Positions 8,102-15,970 of a stretch of 64,000 nucleotides of DNA are shown piece after piece. The first letter of the stretch is position 1, and every line of letters begins with the position of its first letter. The stretch is from Clavibacter michiganensis. Lineage in GTDB: Bacteria > Actinomycetota > Actinomycetes > Actinomycetales > Microbacteriaceae. The stretch is from contig NZ_MDJZ01000015.1 of NCBI RefSeq assembly GCF_002151125.1, forward strand, positions 62,001 through 126,000. Direction: 5' to 3'. Under the pieces are notes generated by a model. It was not told the DNA's origin. It was given only the letters and a program-made list of their open reading frames with translations, and did not search any database. Position numbers and translations under genes: made by a program.

Positions 8102-9524
8102 ATGGCTCCTCCTCGCCGTCGGTCTCCTCCTGACCCTCGGCACCGGCCTCTTCGTGGCCAGCGAGTTCGCGCTCGTCAACCTGGACCGATCCGACCTCGA
8201 GAAGCGCCAGGAGCGCGGGGAGAAGCGGCTCGGGCCGCCCATCCGCGCGCTGCGCATCACCTCGACCCACCTCTCCAGCGCCCAGCTCGGCATCACGCTG
8301 ACGACGCTGCTCACCGGGTACACGATGGAGCCGGCGCTCAGCCTGCTCCTCGCCGGCCCGCTCACGTCGGCCGGCCTGGCCGAGGGGCTCGTCCCGCCGG
8401 TCTCGACCGTCGTGGCGCTCGTCGTCGCGACCCTGCTGTCGATGATCATCGGCGAGCTCGTGCCGAAGAACTTCGCGCTGGCGCTGCCGCGCGAGACGGC
8501 CAAGCTCGTGATCCCCTTCCAGGCGCTGTTCACCACGGTGTTCAAGCCCGCCGTGCTGCTGCTCAACAACAGCGCCAACGGGATCCTGCGGCTCGTCGGC
8601 ATCGAGCCCAAGGAGGAGCTGTCCGGCGCCCGGAGCGCCGAGGAGCTCTCCTCGCTCGTCCGTCGATCCGCGCTCGCCGGCCTCCTCGAGGACGACACCG
8701 CGATGCTCCTCAGCCGCACGCTCCGCTTCGCCGACCTCACGGCGTCCGACGTCATGACGCCGCGCCTCCGCGTGAAGTCGGTCGAGCGCACCGACAGCGC
8801 GCAGACCGTGATCGAGCTGGCCATGACCACGGGCTACTCGCGCTTCCCCGTCACGGACGACGGCGTCGACGACGTCATCGGCCTCGTGCACGTGAAGCAG
8901 GCCGTGGCCGTGCCGCGCGAGAAGCGCGCGCAGGTGCCCGTCACCGCGCTGCAGTCCGAGGCGATCCGCGTGCCCGAGACCATGAAGCTCGACGACCTGC
9001 TCGGCGAGCTGCGCGGGCGCGGGTTCCAGATGGCGGTCGTGGTCGACGAGTACGGCGGCACCGCCGGCGTCGCGACGCTCGAGGACCTGGTCGAGGAGCT
9101 GGTGGGCGAGCTCGCCGACGAGCACGACCGCACCCGAGCGGGCGTCGTCCGCTCGCGCGACTCGCTGACGTTCCCCGGCATGCTGCGGCCCGACGAGCTC
9201 CTCGAGCGCACGGGCCTGCGCATCCCGGACGAGGGGCCGTACGAGACCGCGGCGGGCTTCATCATGAGCGAGCTCGGGCGCCTGCCCGTCGTGGGCGACG
9301 AGCTCGAGCTCGAGACCGGCACGCTCCGGGTCGAGCGCCTCGACGGCCGGCGCATCGACCGGATCCGCTTCACGCCCGTCCCCGAGCCCGTCGCCACCGC
9401 GGTGGGCACCACGCGCGCCGAGCGCCAGGCGGACCGCCAGGCCGAGCGGCAGGCCGACCGCGAGGCCGGACGACAGGCGGACGCGGAACGCGCCGCCATG
9501 AGGAAGGAGCCGTCCCGTGGGTGA
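8094..9524 (+). CDS. CNNM/CorC-HlyC family transporter (likely Mg2+/Co2+ efflux), first copy
   Basis: 476-residue membrane protein. Order seen: DUF21/CNNM transmembrane domain with four hydrophobic segments (residues about 1-200), a CBS pair (from about 215, MTPRLRVKSVERT; VVVDEYGGTAGVATLEDLVEELVGE), then the C-terminal CorC/HlyC domain (FPGMLRPDELLERTG). The last 35 residues are a charged repeat rich in RQAD/RQAE. Family members export Mg2+ or Co2+; the old name hemolysin is misleading. TTG 8094 is the only start consistent with the short hydrophobic N-terminus (HEWLLLAVGLLLTLGTGLF) and has GGGAG 8 nt upstream. It overlaps the next gene by 8 nt. Confidence 0.9.
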   Translation: MHEWLLLAVGLLLTLGTGLFVASEFALVNLDRSDLEKRQERGEKRLGPPIRALRITSTHLSSAQLGITLTTLLTGYTMEPALSLLLAGPLTSAGLAEGLVPPVSTVVALVVATLLSMIIGELVPKNFALALPRETAKLVIPFQALFTTVFKPAVLLLNNSANGILRLVGIEPKEELSGARSAEELSSLVRRSALAGLLEDDTAMLLSRTLRFADLTASDVMTPRLRVKSVERTDSAQTVIELAMTTGYSRFPVTDDGVDDVIGLVHVKQAVAVPREKRAQVPVTALQSEAIRVPETMKLDDLLGELRGRGFQMAVVVDEYGGTAGVATLEDLVEELVGELADEHDRTRAGVVRSRDSLTFPGMLRPDELLERTGLRIPDEGPYETAAGFIMSELGRLPVVGDELELETGTLRVERLDGRRIDRIRFTPVPEPVATAVGTTRAERQADRQAERQADREAGRQADAERAAMRKEPSRG

Positions 9525-10560
9525 GTACGCCGGGGGGATCATCGCGCTCGTCGTGCTGCTCGCCGTCAACGCCTTCTTCGTCGGCGCCGAGTTCGCGGTC
9601 ATCTCCGCGAAGCGGTCGCAGATCGAGCCGCGCGCCGAGGAGGGCAGCCGCGCCGCGCGCGTCACGCTCTACGCCATGGAGCACGCGACGCTCATGCTCG
9701 CGACGACGCAGCTCGGCATCACGGTGTGCTCGCTGCTGATCCTCAACGTGTCCGAGCCGGCGATCCACCACCTGCTCGAGATCCCGCTCGGCGCGACCGG
9801 CCTGCCGGAGGAGGCGATCTCCACGATCGCCTTCGTCATCGCGCTCCTGATCGTGTCGTTCCTGCACGTGGTGCTCGGCGAGATGGTGCCCAAGAACATC
9901 TCGTTCTCGGTGCCGGACCGGGCGGCCCTGCTGCTCGCGCCGCCGCTCGTCGGCATCGCGCGCGTCGTGAAGCCGCTCATCGTCGCCCTCAACGGGATCT
10001 CCAACGGCGTGCTGCGCCTGGCCAAGGTCGAGCCGAAGGACGAGGCCGCGAGCGCGTTCACCCTGGACGAGGTGCAGGGCATCGTCGACCAGTCGACGCG
10101 CGAGGGGCTCCTGGAGGACCGGACGGGCGCGCTGACGGCGGCGTTCGAGTTCACGGGCAAGAAGGTGCAGGACATCGCGATCCCGCTGGGCGCGCTCGTC
10201 AGCCTGCCCGAGACCGCGTCGCCGTCGGAGGTCGAGCGCGCCGTCGCCCGCCACGGCTTCTCGCGCTACGTGATCGTCGACGAGGCGGGGGAGCCGACCG
10301 GCTACCTGCACCTCAAGGACGTCATCGACCTCGACGACGCCGACGAGTTCGTGCGGCCGGTGCCGGCCAAGCGGATCCGGCAGCTGGTGTCGGTGTTCGA
10401 GGGCACCGAGCTCGAGGACGCCCTCGCGATGATGCGCCGGTCCGGCGCGCACCTCGCCCGCGCCTTCACCGAGGCGGGGGAGACGACGGGCGTGCTGTTC
10501 CTCGAGGACATCATCGAGGAGCTCGTCGGCGAGGTGCAGGACGCCACCCGGCGCATCTGA
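9517..10560 (+). CDS. CNNM-family transporter (likely Mg2+/Co2+ efflux), second copy
   Basis: 347-residue paralogue of the preceding gene, started from a GTG inside its last codons, so the two are co-translated. Seen: DUF21 domain with four hydrophobic segments and LHVVLGEMVPKNISFSVP (about residues 120-137), then a CBS pair (PTGYLHLKDVIDLDDADE, TTGVLFLEDIIEELVGEV). Unlike the first copy it stops after the CBS pair and lacks the CorC/HlyC domain. Tandem long/short pairs of this kind are common in actinobacteria; a hetero-oligomer is plausible but not shown. Confidence 0.9.
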   Translation: MGEYAGGIIALVVLLAVNAFFVGAEFAVISAKRSQIEPRAEEGSRAARVTLYAMEHATLMLATTQLGITVCSLLILNVSEPAIHHLLEIPLGATGLPEEAISTIAFVIALLIVSFLHVVLGEMVPKNISFSVPDRAALLLAPPLVGIARVVKPLIVALNGISNGVLRLAKVEPKDEAASAFTLDEVQGIVDQSTREGLLEDRTGALTAAFEFTGKKVQDIAIPLGALVSLPETASPSEVERAVARHGFSRYVIVDEAGEPTGYLHLKDVIDLDDADEFVRPVPAKRIRQLVSVFEGTELEDALAMMRRSGAHLARAFTEAGETTGVLFLEDIIEELVGEVQDATRRI

Positions 10561-10564
10561 TCCG

Positions 10565-10613
10565 CACGCACGACGGCGCGGCACCCGCATCGGGTGCCGC
10601 GCCGTCGTGCGTG
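10565..10613. terminator. Bidirectional terminator hairpin, CNNM operon / OYE
   Basis: Perfect 23-bp stem with a CAT loop between convergent stop codons; the longest hairpin noticed in the window. Confidence 0.88.
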
Positions 10614-10629
10614 GAGGAGGGGCGTCGGG

Positions 10630-11709
10630 TCAGGCGGCCCAGCGCGCGCGGTCGTACTGCTTGGGCCAGTAGTCGATCTCGACGCCCAGCTCGTGCGCGG
10701 CCCGCAGCGCGAAGTGCGGGTCGCGCAGCATCTCGCGGCCGAGCATCACGGCGTCCGCGCGGCCCTCGGCGACGACCGCCTCGGCCTGCGCGGGCTCGGT
10801 GATGAGGCCGACGGCGTTGAGCGCCACCTTCGCGTGCTCCTTCACGTACTCGGCGAAGGGCACCTGGTAGCCGGGGGCGACGGGGATCGTGACGCCCGTG
10901 GTGTTGCCGCCCGTGGAGATGTCGAAGAAGTCGGCGCCGTGCTCGGCGGCCCAGCCGGCGACCGTGGCCGTCTGCTGCTCGTCCCAGCCCGCGTCGCCCG
11001 CCCAGTCGGTGGCGGAGAAGCGCACCAGCAGCGGCACGTCGGGGACCTCGGCGCGCACGGCGTCGATCACCTGGATCAGCAGGCGCGCGCGGTTCTCGAG
11101 GCTGCCGCCGAACTCGTCGTCGCGGTGGTTGCTGAGGGGCGAGAGGAACTGGTGCATCAGGTAGCCGTGCGCGGCGTGGATCTCGAGCACGTCGAAGCCC
11201 GCGTCGACCGAGCGGCGTGCGGCGGCGGCGAAGTCGTCGACCACCTTGCGGAGCCCGTCCGCGTCGAGCGCCGTGGGCGTGCCGTAGCCGGGGAACGGCT
11301 CGGCCGACGGGGCGACGGTCTCCCAGCCGCCCTCCGCGGCGGGCATGGTGCCGCGGCCGGAGAAGGAGTAGGTGGAGGCCTTGCGGCCGGCGTGCGCGAG
11401 CTGGATCGCGGCGACCGCGCCCATCCCGTGGATGAAGTCGACGATGGGCTTCCACGCGTCGCGCTGCGCGTCGTCCCAGATGCCGGTGTCCTCGGGCGTG
11501 ATGCGCGCCTCGGGGCTGACGCCCGTGGCCTCGGCCATCACGAGGCCCGCGCCGCCGCGCGCGAACGAGCCGAGGTGCGCGAGGTGCCACGCGCCCGGGA
11601 TCCCGTCGCGCGCGTCGATGCTGTACTGGCACATCGGCGCGACCCAGATGCGGTTGCGGGCGGTGACGCCGCGGACGGTGATCGGCTCGAAGAGCGGGGA
11701 CGTGGTCAT
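10630..11709 (-). CDS. NADH:flavin oxidoreductase, YqjM-like old yellow enzyme
   Basis: 359-residue FMN barrel enzyme expected to reduce activated C=C bonds with NAD(P)H; physiological substrate unknown. Seen: WVAPMCQYS near residue 25 (the Cys that tunes FMN in the YqjM branch), QLAHAGRKAST, and EIHAAHGYLMHQFLSPLSN with the paired substrate-binding histidine region, followed by FGGSLENRARL. ATG 11709 is the first Met fitting the family N-terminus (TTSPLFEPITVRGVTARNRI). It is a single gene divergent from nnrD; no TANNNT box was found upstream. Confidence 0.92.
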   Translation of the reverse strand: MTTSPLFEPITVRGVTARNRIWVAPMCQYSIDARDGIPGAWHLAHLGSFARGGAGLVMAEATGVSPEARITPEDTGIWDDAQRDAWKPIVDFIHGMGAVAAIQLAHAGRKASTYSFSGRGTMPAAEGGWETVAPSAEPFPGYGTPTALDADGLRKVVDDFAAAARRSVDAGFDVLEIHAAHGYLMHQFLSPLSNHRDDEFGGSLENRARLLIQVIDAVRAEVPDVPLLVRFSATDWAGDAGWDEQQTATVAGWAAEHGADFFDISTGGNTTGVTIPVAPGYQVPFAEYVKEHAKVALNAVGLITEPAQAEAVVAEGRADAVMLGREMLRDPHFALRAAHELGVEIDYWPKQYDRARWAA

Positions 11710-11832
11710 GGGGATCCTTCCAGGCGGGCGGCCGCGGATCCGGTGAGGAGGCGCGGCGCGCGGGGACGGGCGGAGGGCGACGGTGGCCCCATCGTCCCAA
11801 GGCCCGCCGCGGTCGCCGCATTCCCGCCCGCC

Positions 11833-11838
11833 TATCGT
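11833..11838 (+). promoter_or_regulatory. nnrD -10 box, TATCGT
   Basis: TATCGT ends 6 nt before the nnrD ATG; leaderless spacing. Confidence 0.6.
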
Positions 11839-11844
11839 GAGGGG

Positions 11845-12726
11845 ATGAGCGACGCGCACCACGACCACGCACCCGACGGCTGGATCCGGCAGGACGCCCG
11901 TCGCACGCGCCGCGCGATCCGTCTCCCGCGGGACGACGACGACAAGTACACGCGCGGCGTGCTCGGCGTCCGCACGGGCTCCGACCGCTACCCGGGTGCG
12001 GCGGTCCTCGGCGTCGAGGCAGCGGCGCGCACGGGCGTCGGCATGATCCGGTACCTCGGGCCCGCGGGCGCCTCCGCCTCCGTGCTCGCCCGGCGCCCCG
12101 AGGTCGTCACGGCCGACGGGCGCGTGCAGGCGTGGCTCGTCGGATCCGGCATGGACCGGGCGCATCGCGACGAGGCGGCGACCGACGCGATAGTCGCCGC
12201 GTTCGAGCAGGGCCTGCCCGCGGTCGTCGACGCCGGCGCGCTCGACCTCGTGGGCCGGGCGACGGGACCCGTGGTCGTCACGCCGCACTTCCGCGAGCTG
12301 TCGCGGCTGCTGGACGGCGCGGGGATCCGGGCCTCTGCGGAGGAGATCGCCGGGGACGCCCCGGGCTGGGCCGAGCGCGCGGCACGGGAGCTCGGCGTCT
12401 GCGTGCTGCTGAAGGGCGCGACGACGCTGGTGGTCGGCGGATCCGCGCGGATCGCGGTGCGCGCGGGGACGCCCTGGCTCGCGACGGCCGGCTCGGGCGA
12501 CGTCCTGGGCGGCGTGCTGGGCGCGCTCCTCGCGGGGGCGTCCGCGCCGATCGCCGAGGCGCGGGATCCCCTCGCAGACCTCGCGGAGGTCGCGGCCGCC
12601 GCGGCGTGGCTGCACGGGCGGGCGGGCGACCTCGCGTCCGGCGGCGGACCGATCACGGCACTCGACGTCGCGGAGGCGATGCCGAGGGCCGTGCGGGAGA
12701 CGCTGGCCGGGGATCCGGAGGGCTAG
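11845..12726 (+). CDS. nnrD: ADP-dependent NAD(P)H-hydrate dehydratase
   Basis: 293-residue repair enzyme that converts damaged NADH/NADPH hydrates back to the cofactors. Seen: DDDKYTRGVLGV (residues 31-42, the KxxRG entry motif of the family), a Rossmann-like core with PVVVTPHFRELSRLL, and the C-terminal catalytic ATAGSGDVLGGVLGALLA, where the GSGD aspartate is the catalytic base. The epimerase (NnrE) domain that is often fused in front is absent, so this is a stand-alone dehydratase. ATG fixed by the leaderless -10 box. Its TAG overlaps the TAG of the convergent YceI gene (12723-12726). Confidence 0.92.
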   Translation: MSDAHHDHAPDGWIRQDARRTRRAIRLPRDDDDKYTRGVLGVRTGSDRYPGAAVLGVEAAARTGVGMIRYLGPAGASASVLARRPEVVTADGRVQAWLVGSGMDRAHRDEAATDAIVAAFEQGLPAVVDAGALDLVGRATGPVVVTPHFRELSRLLDGAGIRASAEEIAGDAPGWAERAARELGVCVLLKGATTLVVGGSARIAVRAGTPWLATAGSGDVLGGVLGALLAGASAPIAEARDPLADLAEVAAAAAWLHGRAGDLASGGGPITALDVAEAMPRAVRETLAGDPEG

Positions 12727-13403
12727 GCCTTCGCCACGTCGAGCGAGAACTCGACCGAGCCGTGGTCCTCGACCGTCACGAAGCCGAGGCTCGGAGCCTC
12801 GACGCCGAAGTCCTGGAACGTGATGGGGATCGAGCCCACGATCTGCCCGCCGTCCGCGGTGAAGGACGCCTGCATCTGCGCGGTCACCGGCTTCGTCACG
12901 CCGTGCAGCGTGAGGTCGCCCGTCACGTCGTAGGTGGCGGGGACGCCGGCCTCGACGCCGTCGGCGGCGATCGGCTGCGTGAGCGTGAAGGTGGCGGTGG
13001 GGAAGTCACCCGTCTTCATGGCCTCGCCCTGGAAGTAGGCGTCACGCGCCGGCTGGTCGGTGTGGATCCCCGTCACGTCGACCGTCATGGTGCCCTTAGT
13101 GACCTGCGATCCGGCGACCGTGATGTCGCCGGTGACGGCGTCCGTCCGTCCGTTCACGGTGACGGGCGTGCCGTTCAGCACCTCGTCGACGCGGTAGCCG
13201 GCGTACGAGGATCCGCCGACCGTCCAGTCGCCGGACAGGTCGCCGAGGGCGCCGCCCGCCGCCGGCGTCGACGCGAGCGTGGGTGCGGCGTCCGGCGTGC
13301 CCGCCAGCTGCTTGTAGATCGGGCCCCCGAACGCCGCGAAGGCGCCGACGAGCACGACCACGCCTCCCGCGATCCCGATGGTGATCTTCGTCTTCCTGTC
13401 CAT
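12723..13403 (-). CDS. Membrane-anchored YceI-family protein
   Basis: 226 residues. An N-terminal signal anchor (ITIGIAGGVVVLVGAFAAFGG, residues about 6-26) is followed by an extracellular Ala/Thr-rich spacer and the lipocalin-like YceI domain (DLSGDWTVGGSSYAGYRVDE to the C-terminus, with LTLHGVTKPVTAQMQ). YceI proteins bind polyprenoid or quinone-like lipids; the ligand here is unknown. Upstream lies an inverted repeat that may be a MarR-type operator. Its stop codon overlaps that of nnrD on the other strand. Confidence 0.9.
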   Translation of the reverse strand: MDRKTKITIGIAGGVVVLVGAFAAFGGPIYKQLAGTPDAAPTLASTPAAGGALGDLSGDWTVGGSSYAGYRVDEVLNGTPVTVNGRTDAVTGDITVAGSQVTKGTMTVDVTGIHTDQPARDAYFQGEAMKTGDFPTATFTLTQPIAADGVEAGVPATYDVTGDLTLHGVTKPVTAQMQASFTADGGQIVGSIPITFQDFGVEAPSLGFVTVEDHGSVEFSLDVAKA

Positions 13404-13452
13404 GGCGCTGCTCCTCCGTGCGATGAGGACGGCGGAGCTGCTGCCCACCGTC

Positions 13453-13467
13453 CTTTGAACTCTCAAG
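13453..13467. promoter_or_regulatory. Possible MarR-type operator upstream of the YceI gene
   Basis: CTTTGA (13453-13458) ACTC TCAAG (13463-13467): an inverted repeat with core TTGA-N4-TCAA about 50 nt before the YceI start. This half-site layout is typical of MarR-family operators. No regulator gene is adjacent. Confidence 0.35.
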
Positions 13468-13535
13468 TACCCGAGGAGTCTCCCGGGGAGCCGACCTCGG
13501 CATCGGCGTCCCTCCACAGGCCGCACCGCCGTCGG

Positions 13536-13541
13536 TAGCCT
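13536..13541 (+). promoter_or_regulatory. -10 box TAGCCT for the thiamine-binding gene
   Basis: TAGCCT about 70 nt before the ATG at 13610; predicts a leader of about 60 nt that is GC-rich and has a GGGGG ribosome site. Confidence 0.4.
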
Positions 13542-13609
13542 GGGCGCACAGCCGGTCGCCGGCCGGGCGCCCGCCCGGGTCACCGCCGCCGTCGATCCCG
13601 GGGGTCCCC

Positions 13610-13927
13610 ATGCTCGTCGCCTTCTCCGTCGCACCCAGCGGGGGCGACGCGCCCGACGCGTCCGTCCACGACGCCGTGGCCGCCGCGGTCGCCGTCGTCC
13701 GCGCGTCCGGCCTGCCGAACCGCACCGACTCGATGTTCACCACGATCGAGGGCGACTGGGACGAGGTCTTCGACGTCGTCCGCCGCGCCACCGAGGCCGT
13801 CGCGCCCTTCGGCACGCGCGTGTCCCTCGTGCTGAAGGCGGACATCCGGCCCGGCTACCAGGGGGAGCTGACGGGCAAGCTCGACCGCCTCGAGCAGGCG
13901 CTCGAGGCGCGCGGCACCGACGCCTGA
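13610..13927 (+). CDS. MTH1187-family thiamine-binding protein
   Basis: 105-residue protein of the MTH1187/YkoF-like fold (DUF77). Seen: LVAFSVAPSG at the N-terminus, VRASGLPNRTDSMFTTIEGDWDEV in the middle and VSLVLKADIRPGYQ, the strands that form the ligand pocket. Members bind thiamine or related pyrimidines and are thought to act as cytosolic carriers or sensors. It is not linked to thiamine genes here; thiL lies 20 kb away. The ORF is complete with a GGGGG ribosome site just upstream. Confidence 0.85.
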   Translation: MLVAFSVAPSGGDAPDASVHDAVAAAVAVVRASGLPNRTDSMFTTIEGDWDEVFDVVRRATEAVAPFGTRVSLVLKADIRPGYQGELTGKLDRLEQALEARGTDA

Positions 13928-13966
13928 CGCGGGGGACAGCGCCCCGGCCCGGATCCCGACCACCGG

Positions 13967-13972
13967 TAGGCT
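13967..13972 (+). promoter_or_regulatory. -10 box TAGGCT, leaderless MFS gene
   Basis: TAGGCT ends 6 nt before the GTG at 13979. Confidence 0.6.
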
Positions 13973-13978
13973 CGTCGG

Positions 13979-15259
13979 GTGAATCCCCCCTCATCCGGGC
14001 AGGCGACGCTGTCGCCGGCTCGCGTCCGCGTCGCCCTGCTCGCCCTCGCGATGGGCGGATTCGCCATCGGGACGACCGAGTTCGTCGCGATGGGGCTCCT
14101 GCCCCAGCTCGCGGCGGACCTCCTGCCCGAGGTGGCCGCGCGCTCGACGGAGGCCGCCAACGCGCAGGCCGGCACGCTCATCAGCGCGTACGCCCTCGGC
14201 GTCGTGGTGGGCGCCCCGACCATCGCGGCCGCGTCGGCCCGGGCGCCGCGCCGGAAGCTGCTGCTCTGGCTGCTGCTGGCCTTCACGCTCGGCACGGTCC
14301 TCAGCGCGATCCTGCCGAGCTTCGGCCTCGTCGTGCTCGCCCGCTTCGTCGCGGGGCTGCCGCACGGCGCCTACTTCGGCATCGCGTCGCTCGTCGCCGC
14401 GCAGCTGATGGGGGAGGGCAAGCGCGCCCGCGGCGTCGCCTTCGTGCTCGCGGGGCTCACCATCGCCAACGTGATCGGCGTGCCGATCGTCACGTGGATC
14501 GGGCAGAACGCGGGCTGGCGGATCGCCTACCTCGTGGTCGCCGCGATCTTCGCCGCCACCTTCGTCGCCGTCTTCCTCGCCGTGCCCGCGCAGGCGGGCA
14601 ACCCCGAGGCGACGCTGCGGCGCGAGCTCCGGGCCTTCACGCGGGTGCAGGTGTGGCTCGCGCTCCTCATCGGGGCGATCGGCTTCGGCGGGTTCTTCGC
14701 CGTGTACACGTTCGTGTCGCCCATGGTCACCGAGGTGACGGGGCTGCCCGAGTGGTCGGTGCCCCTGGCGCTCGTGGTCGTGGGCCTCGGCATGACCACG
14801 GGCAACCTCGCGGGCGGCTGGTGGGCGGACCGCGACGTGAAGGCCGCTCTGCTGTCGCTCTTCGGGCTGCTGATCGCATCGCTCGTGGGCCTGGTGCTCA
14901 CGGCGTCGAATCCGGTGGGGCTCTTCGCGTTCCTCTTCCTCATCGGCGGGTCGGCGGCGGCGCTGTCGCCCGGGATCCAGATCCGCCTGATGGACGTCGC
15001 GCACGACTCGCAGTCCATCGCCGCGGCGCTCAACCACTCGGCTCTCAACACCGGCAACGCGGTCGGCGCCGCGCTCGGCGGGGTCACCGTCGCGGCAGGC
15101 TTCGGCTACACGTCGCCCGCGCTCGTGGGCGTGGGGCTCAGCGTGGCCGGGCTCCTCATCGCGCTCGCGAGCTTCGGGCTGGACCGGCACCGTCGCGGAT
15201 CCCGCGGGCGGGCGGACGGGCAGCGGCCCACGACCCAGCCGATCGCCCTCGGCGGCTGA
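13979..15259 (+). CDS. MFS efflux transporter (DHA1/AraJ-like)
   Basis: 426-residue inner-membrane transporter with twelve hydrophobic segments. Seen: MGGFAIGTTEFVAMGLLPQL in the first helix (the AraJ/YdhP-like signature) and ARFVAGLPHGAYFGIASLVAAQLM in helix 5, where the antiporter-type motif lies. Likely a proton-driven exporter of sugars or drugs; the substrate cannot be assigned. GTG chosen from the leaderless -10 box. Stands alone between the thiamine-binding gene and a minus-strand regulatory cluster, with only 27 nt to the convergent regulator stop. Confidence 0.88.
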   Translation: MNPPSSGQATLSPARVRVALLALAMGGFAIGTTEFVAMGLLPQLAADLLPEVAARSTEAANAQAGTLISAYALGVVVGAPTIAAASARAPRRKLLLWLLLAFTLGTVLSAILPSFGLVVLARFVAGLPHGAYFGIASLVAAQLMGEGKRARGVAFVLAGLTIANVIGVPIVTWIGQNAGWRIAYLVVAAIFAATFVAVFLAVPAQAGNPEATLRRELRAFTRVQVWLALLIGAIGFGGFFAVYTFVSPMVTEVTGLPEWSVPLALVVVGLGMTTGNLAGGWWADRDVKAALLSLFGLLIASLVGLVLTASNPVGLFAFLFLIGGSAAALSPGIQIRLMDVAHDSQSIAAALNHSALNTGNAVGAALGGVTVAAGFGYTSPALVGVGLSVAGLLIALASFGLDRHRRGSRGRADGQRPTTQPIALGG

Positions 15260-15286
15260 GCCGGGGCCGCGGGCGGGCCGCTCGGG

Positions 15287-15943
15287 TCACTCGCCCTGGA
15301 GCAGGATCCCGTCCTGGATCGCGCGCTTGCGGAGGGCCACCTTGGTGCCCACGTCGAAGCCCGCGACGCGGTACTTCTCGCGGATCCGCTTGAGGTACGA
15401 CTTCGCCGTCTCCTCGGAGATGCCGAGGCTGTACGCCACGGACTTCACGGGCTCGCCGCCGCCGTAGAGCGCCATGACACGGCGCTCCTGCGCGCTGAGC
15501 TTCGGCACGCCGCCCACGTCGGTGCTGTTGATCGCGAGGTCGAGCTCCGCGGAGATGTACGACTGGCCGTCGGCCGCGAGGCGGATCGCGTCGACGATCA
15601 TGCTGGCGTCCTCGCTCTTGACGAGGTAGCCCAGGGCGCCGGAGGCCAGCGCCTCGCGCACGACGTTGGGCTCGGAGTAGGTGCTCATCAGCACGGTCTT
15701 CACGCCCGTGGTCTTGAGCGTCGCGATCTTCAGCGAGATCGGCAGGTTGTCCTTGAGGTCGAGGTCGAGGAGGACCACGTCGACGGGGAAGCGCGGATGC
15801 GTCAGCAGCTCGGGCCAGGTGGACACGGCGGCGACCATCTCGATGTCGGACGCGGCGTTGCGGATCCACTCCGTCAGGGCCCCGAGCAGCATCCTGTGGT
15901 CGTCCACGATGGCGAGGGTGATCGGTGGGTTCTCAGCTGACAC
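15287..15943 (-). CDS. LuxR/NarL-family response regulator (first of two)
   Basis: 218 residues. Receiver domain with the acidic pair D14-D15, phospho-acceptor D60 (VVLLDLDL), S87/T88 and K109, all intact, then a C-terminal HTH (LSAQERRVMALYGGG ... SEETAKSYLKRIREKY). Residues after the HTH (KVALRKRAIQDGIL) are shared with the second regulator at 18515, so the two are paralogues. It is the last gene of the minus-strand cluster kinase - kinase-like membrane protein - regulator, 27 nt after the preceding stop, and is probably one of the outputs of that kinase. Confidence 0.9.
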   Translation of the reverse strand: MSAENPPITLAIVDDHRMLLGALTEWIRNAASDIEMVAAVSTWPELLTHPRFPVDVVLLDLDLKDNLPISLKIATLKTTGVKTVLMSTYSEPNVVREALASGALGYLVKSEDASMIVDAIRLAADGQSYISAELDLAINSTDVGGVPKLSAQERRVMALYGGGEPVKSVAYSLGISEETAKSYLKRIREKYRVAGFDVGTKVALRKRAIQDGILLQGE

Positions 15944-15970
15944 GTGCTCTCCGGTCCTTGTGCGCGGTCC

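Noticed and set aside
10565-10613. Hairpin considered as an insertion-sequence end or CRISPR repeat
   Set aside because: Single copy between convergent stop codons with no repeats or transposase nearby; it is a terminator.
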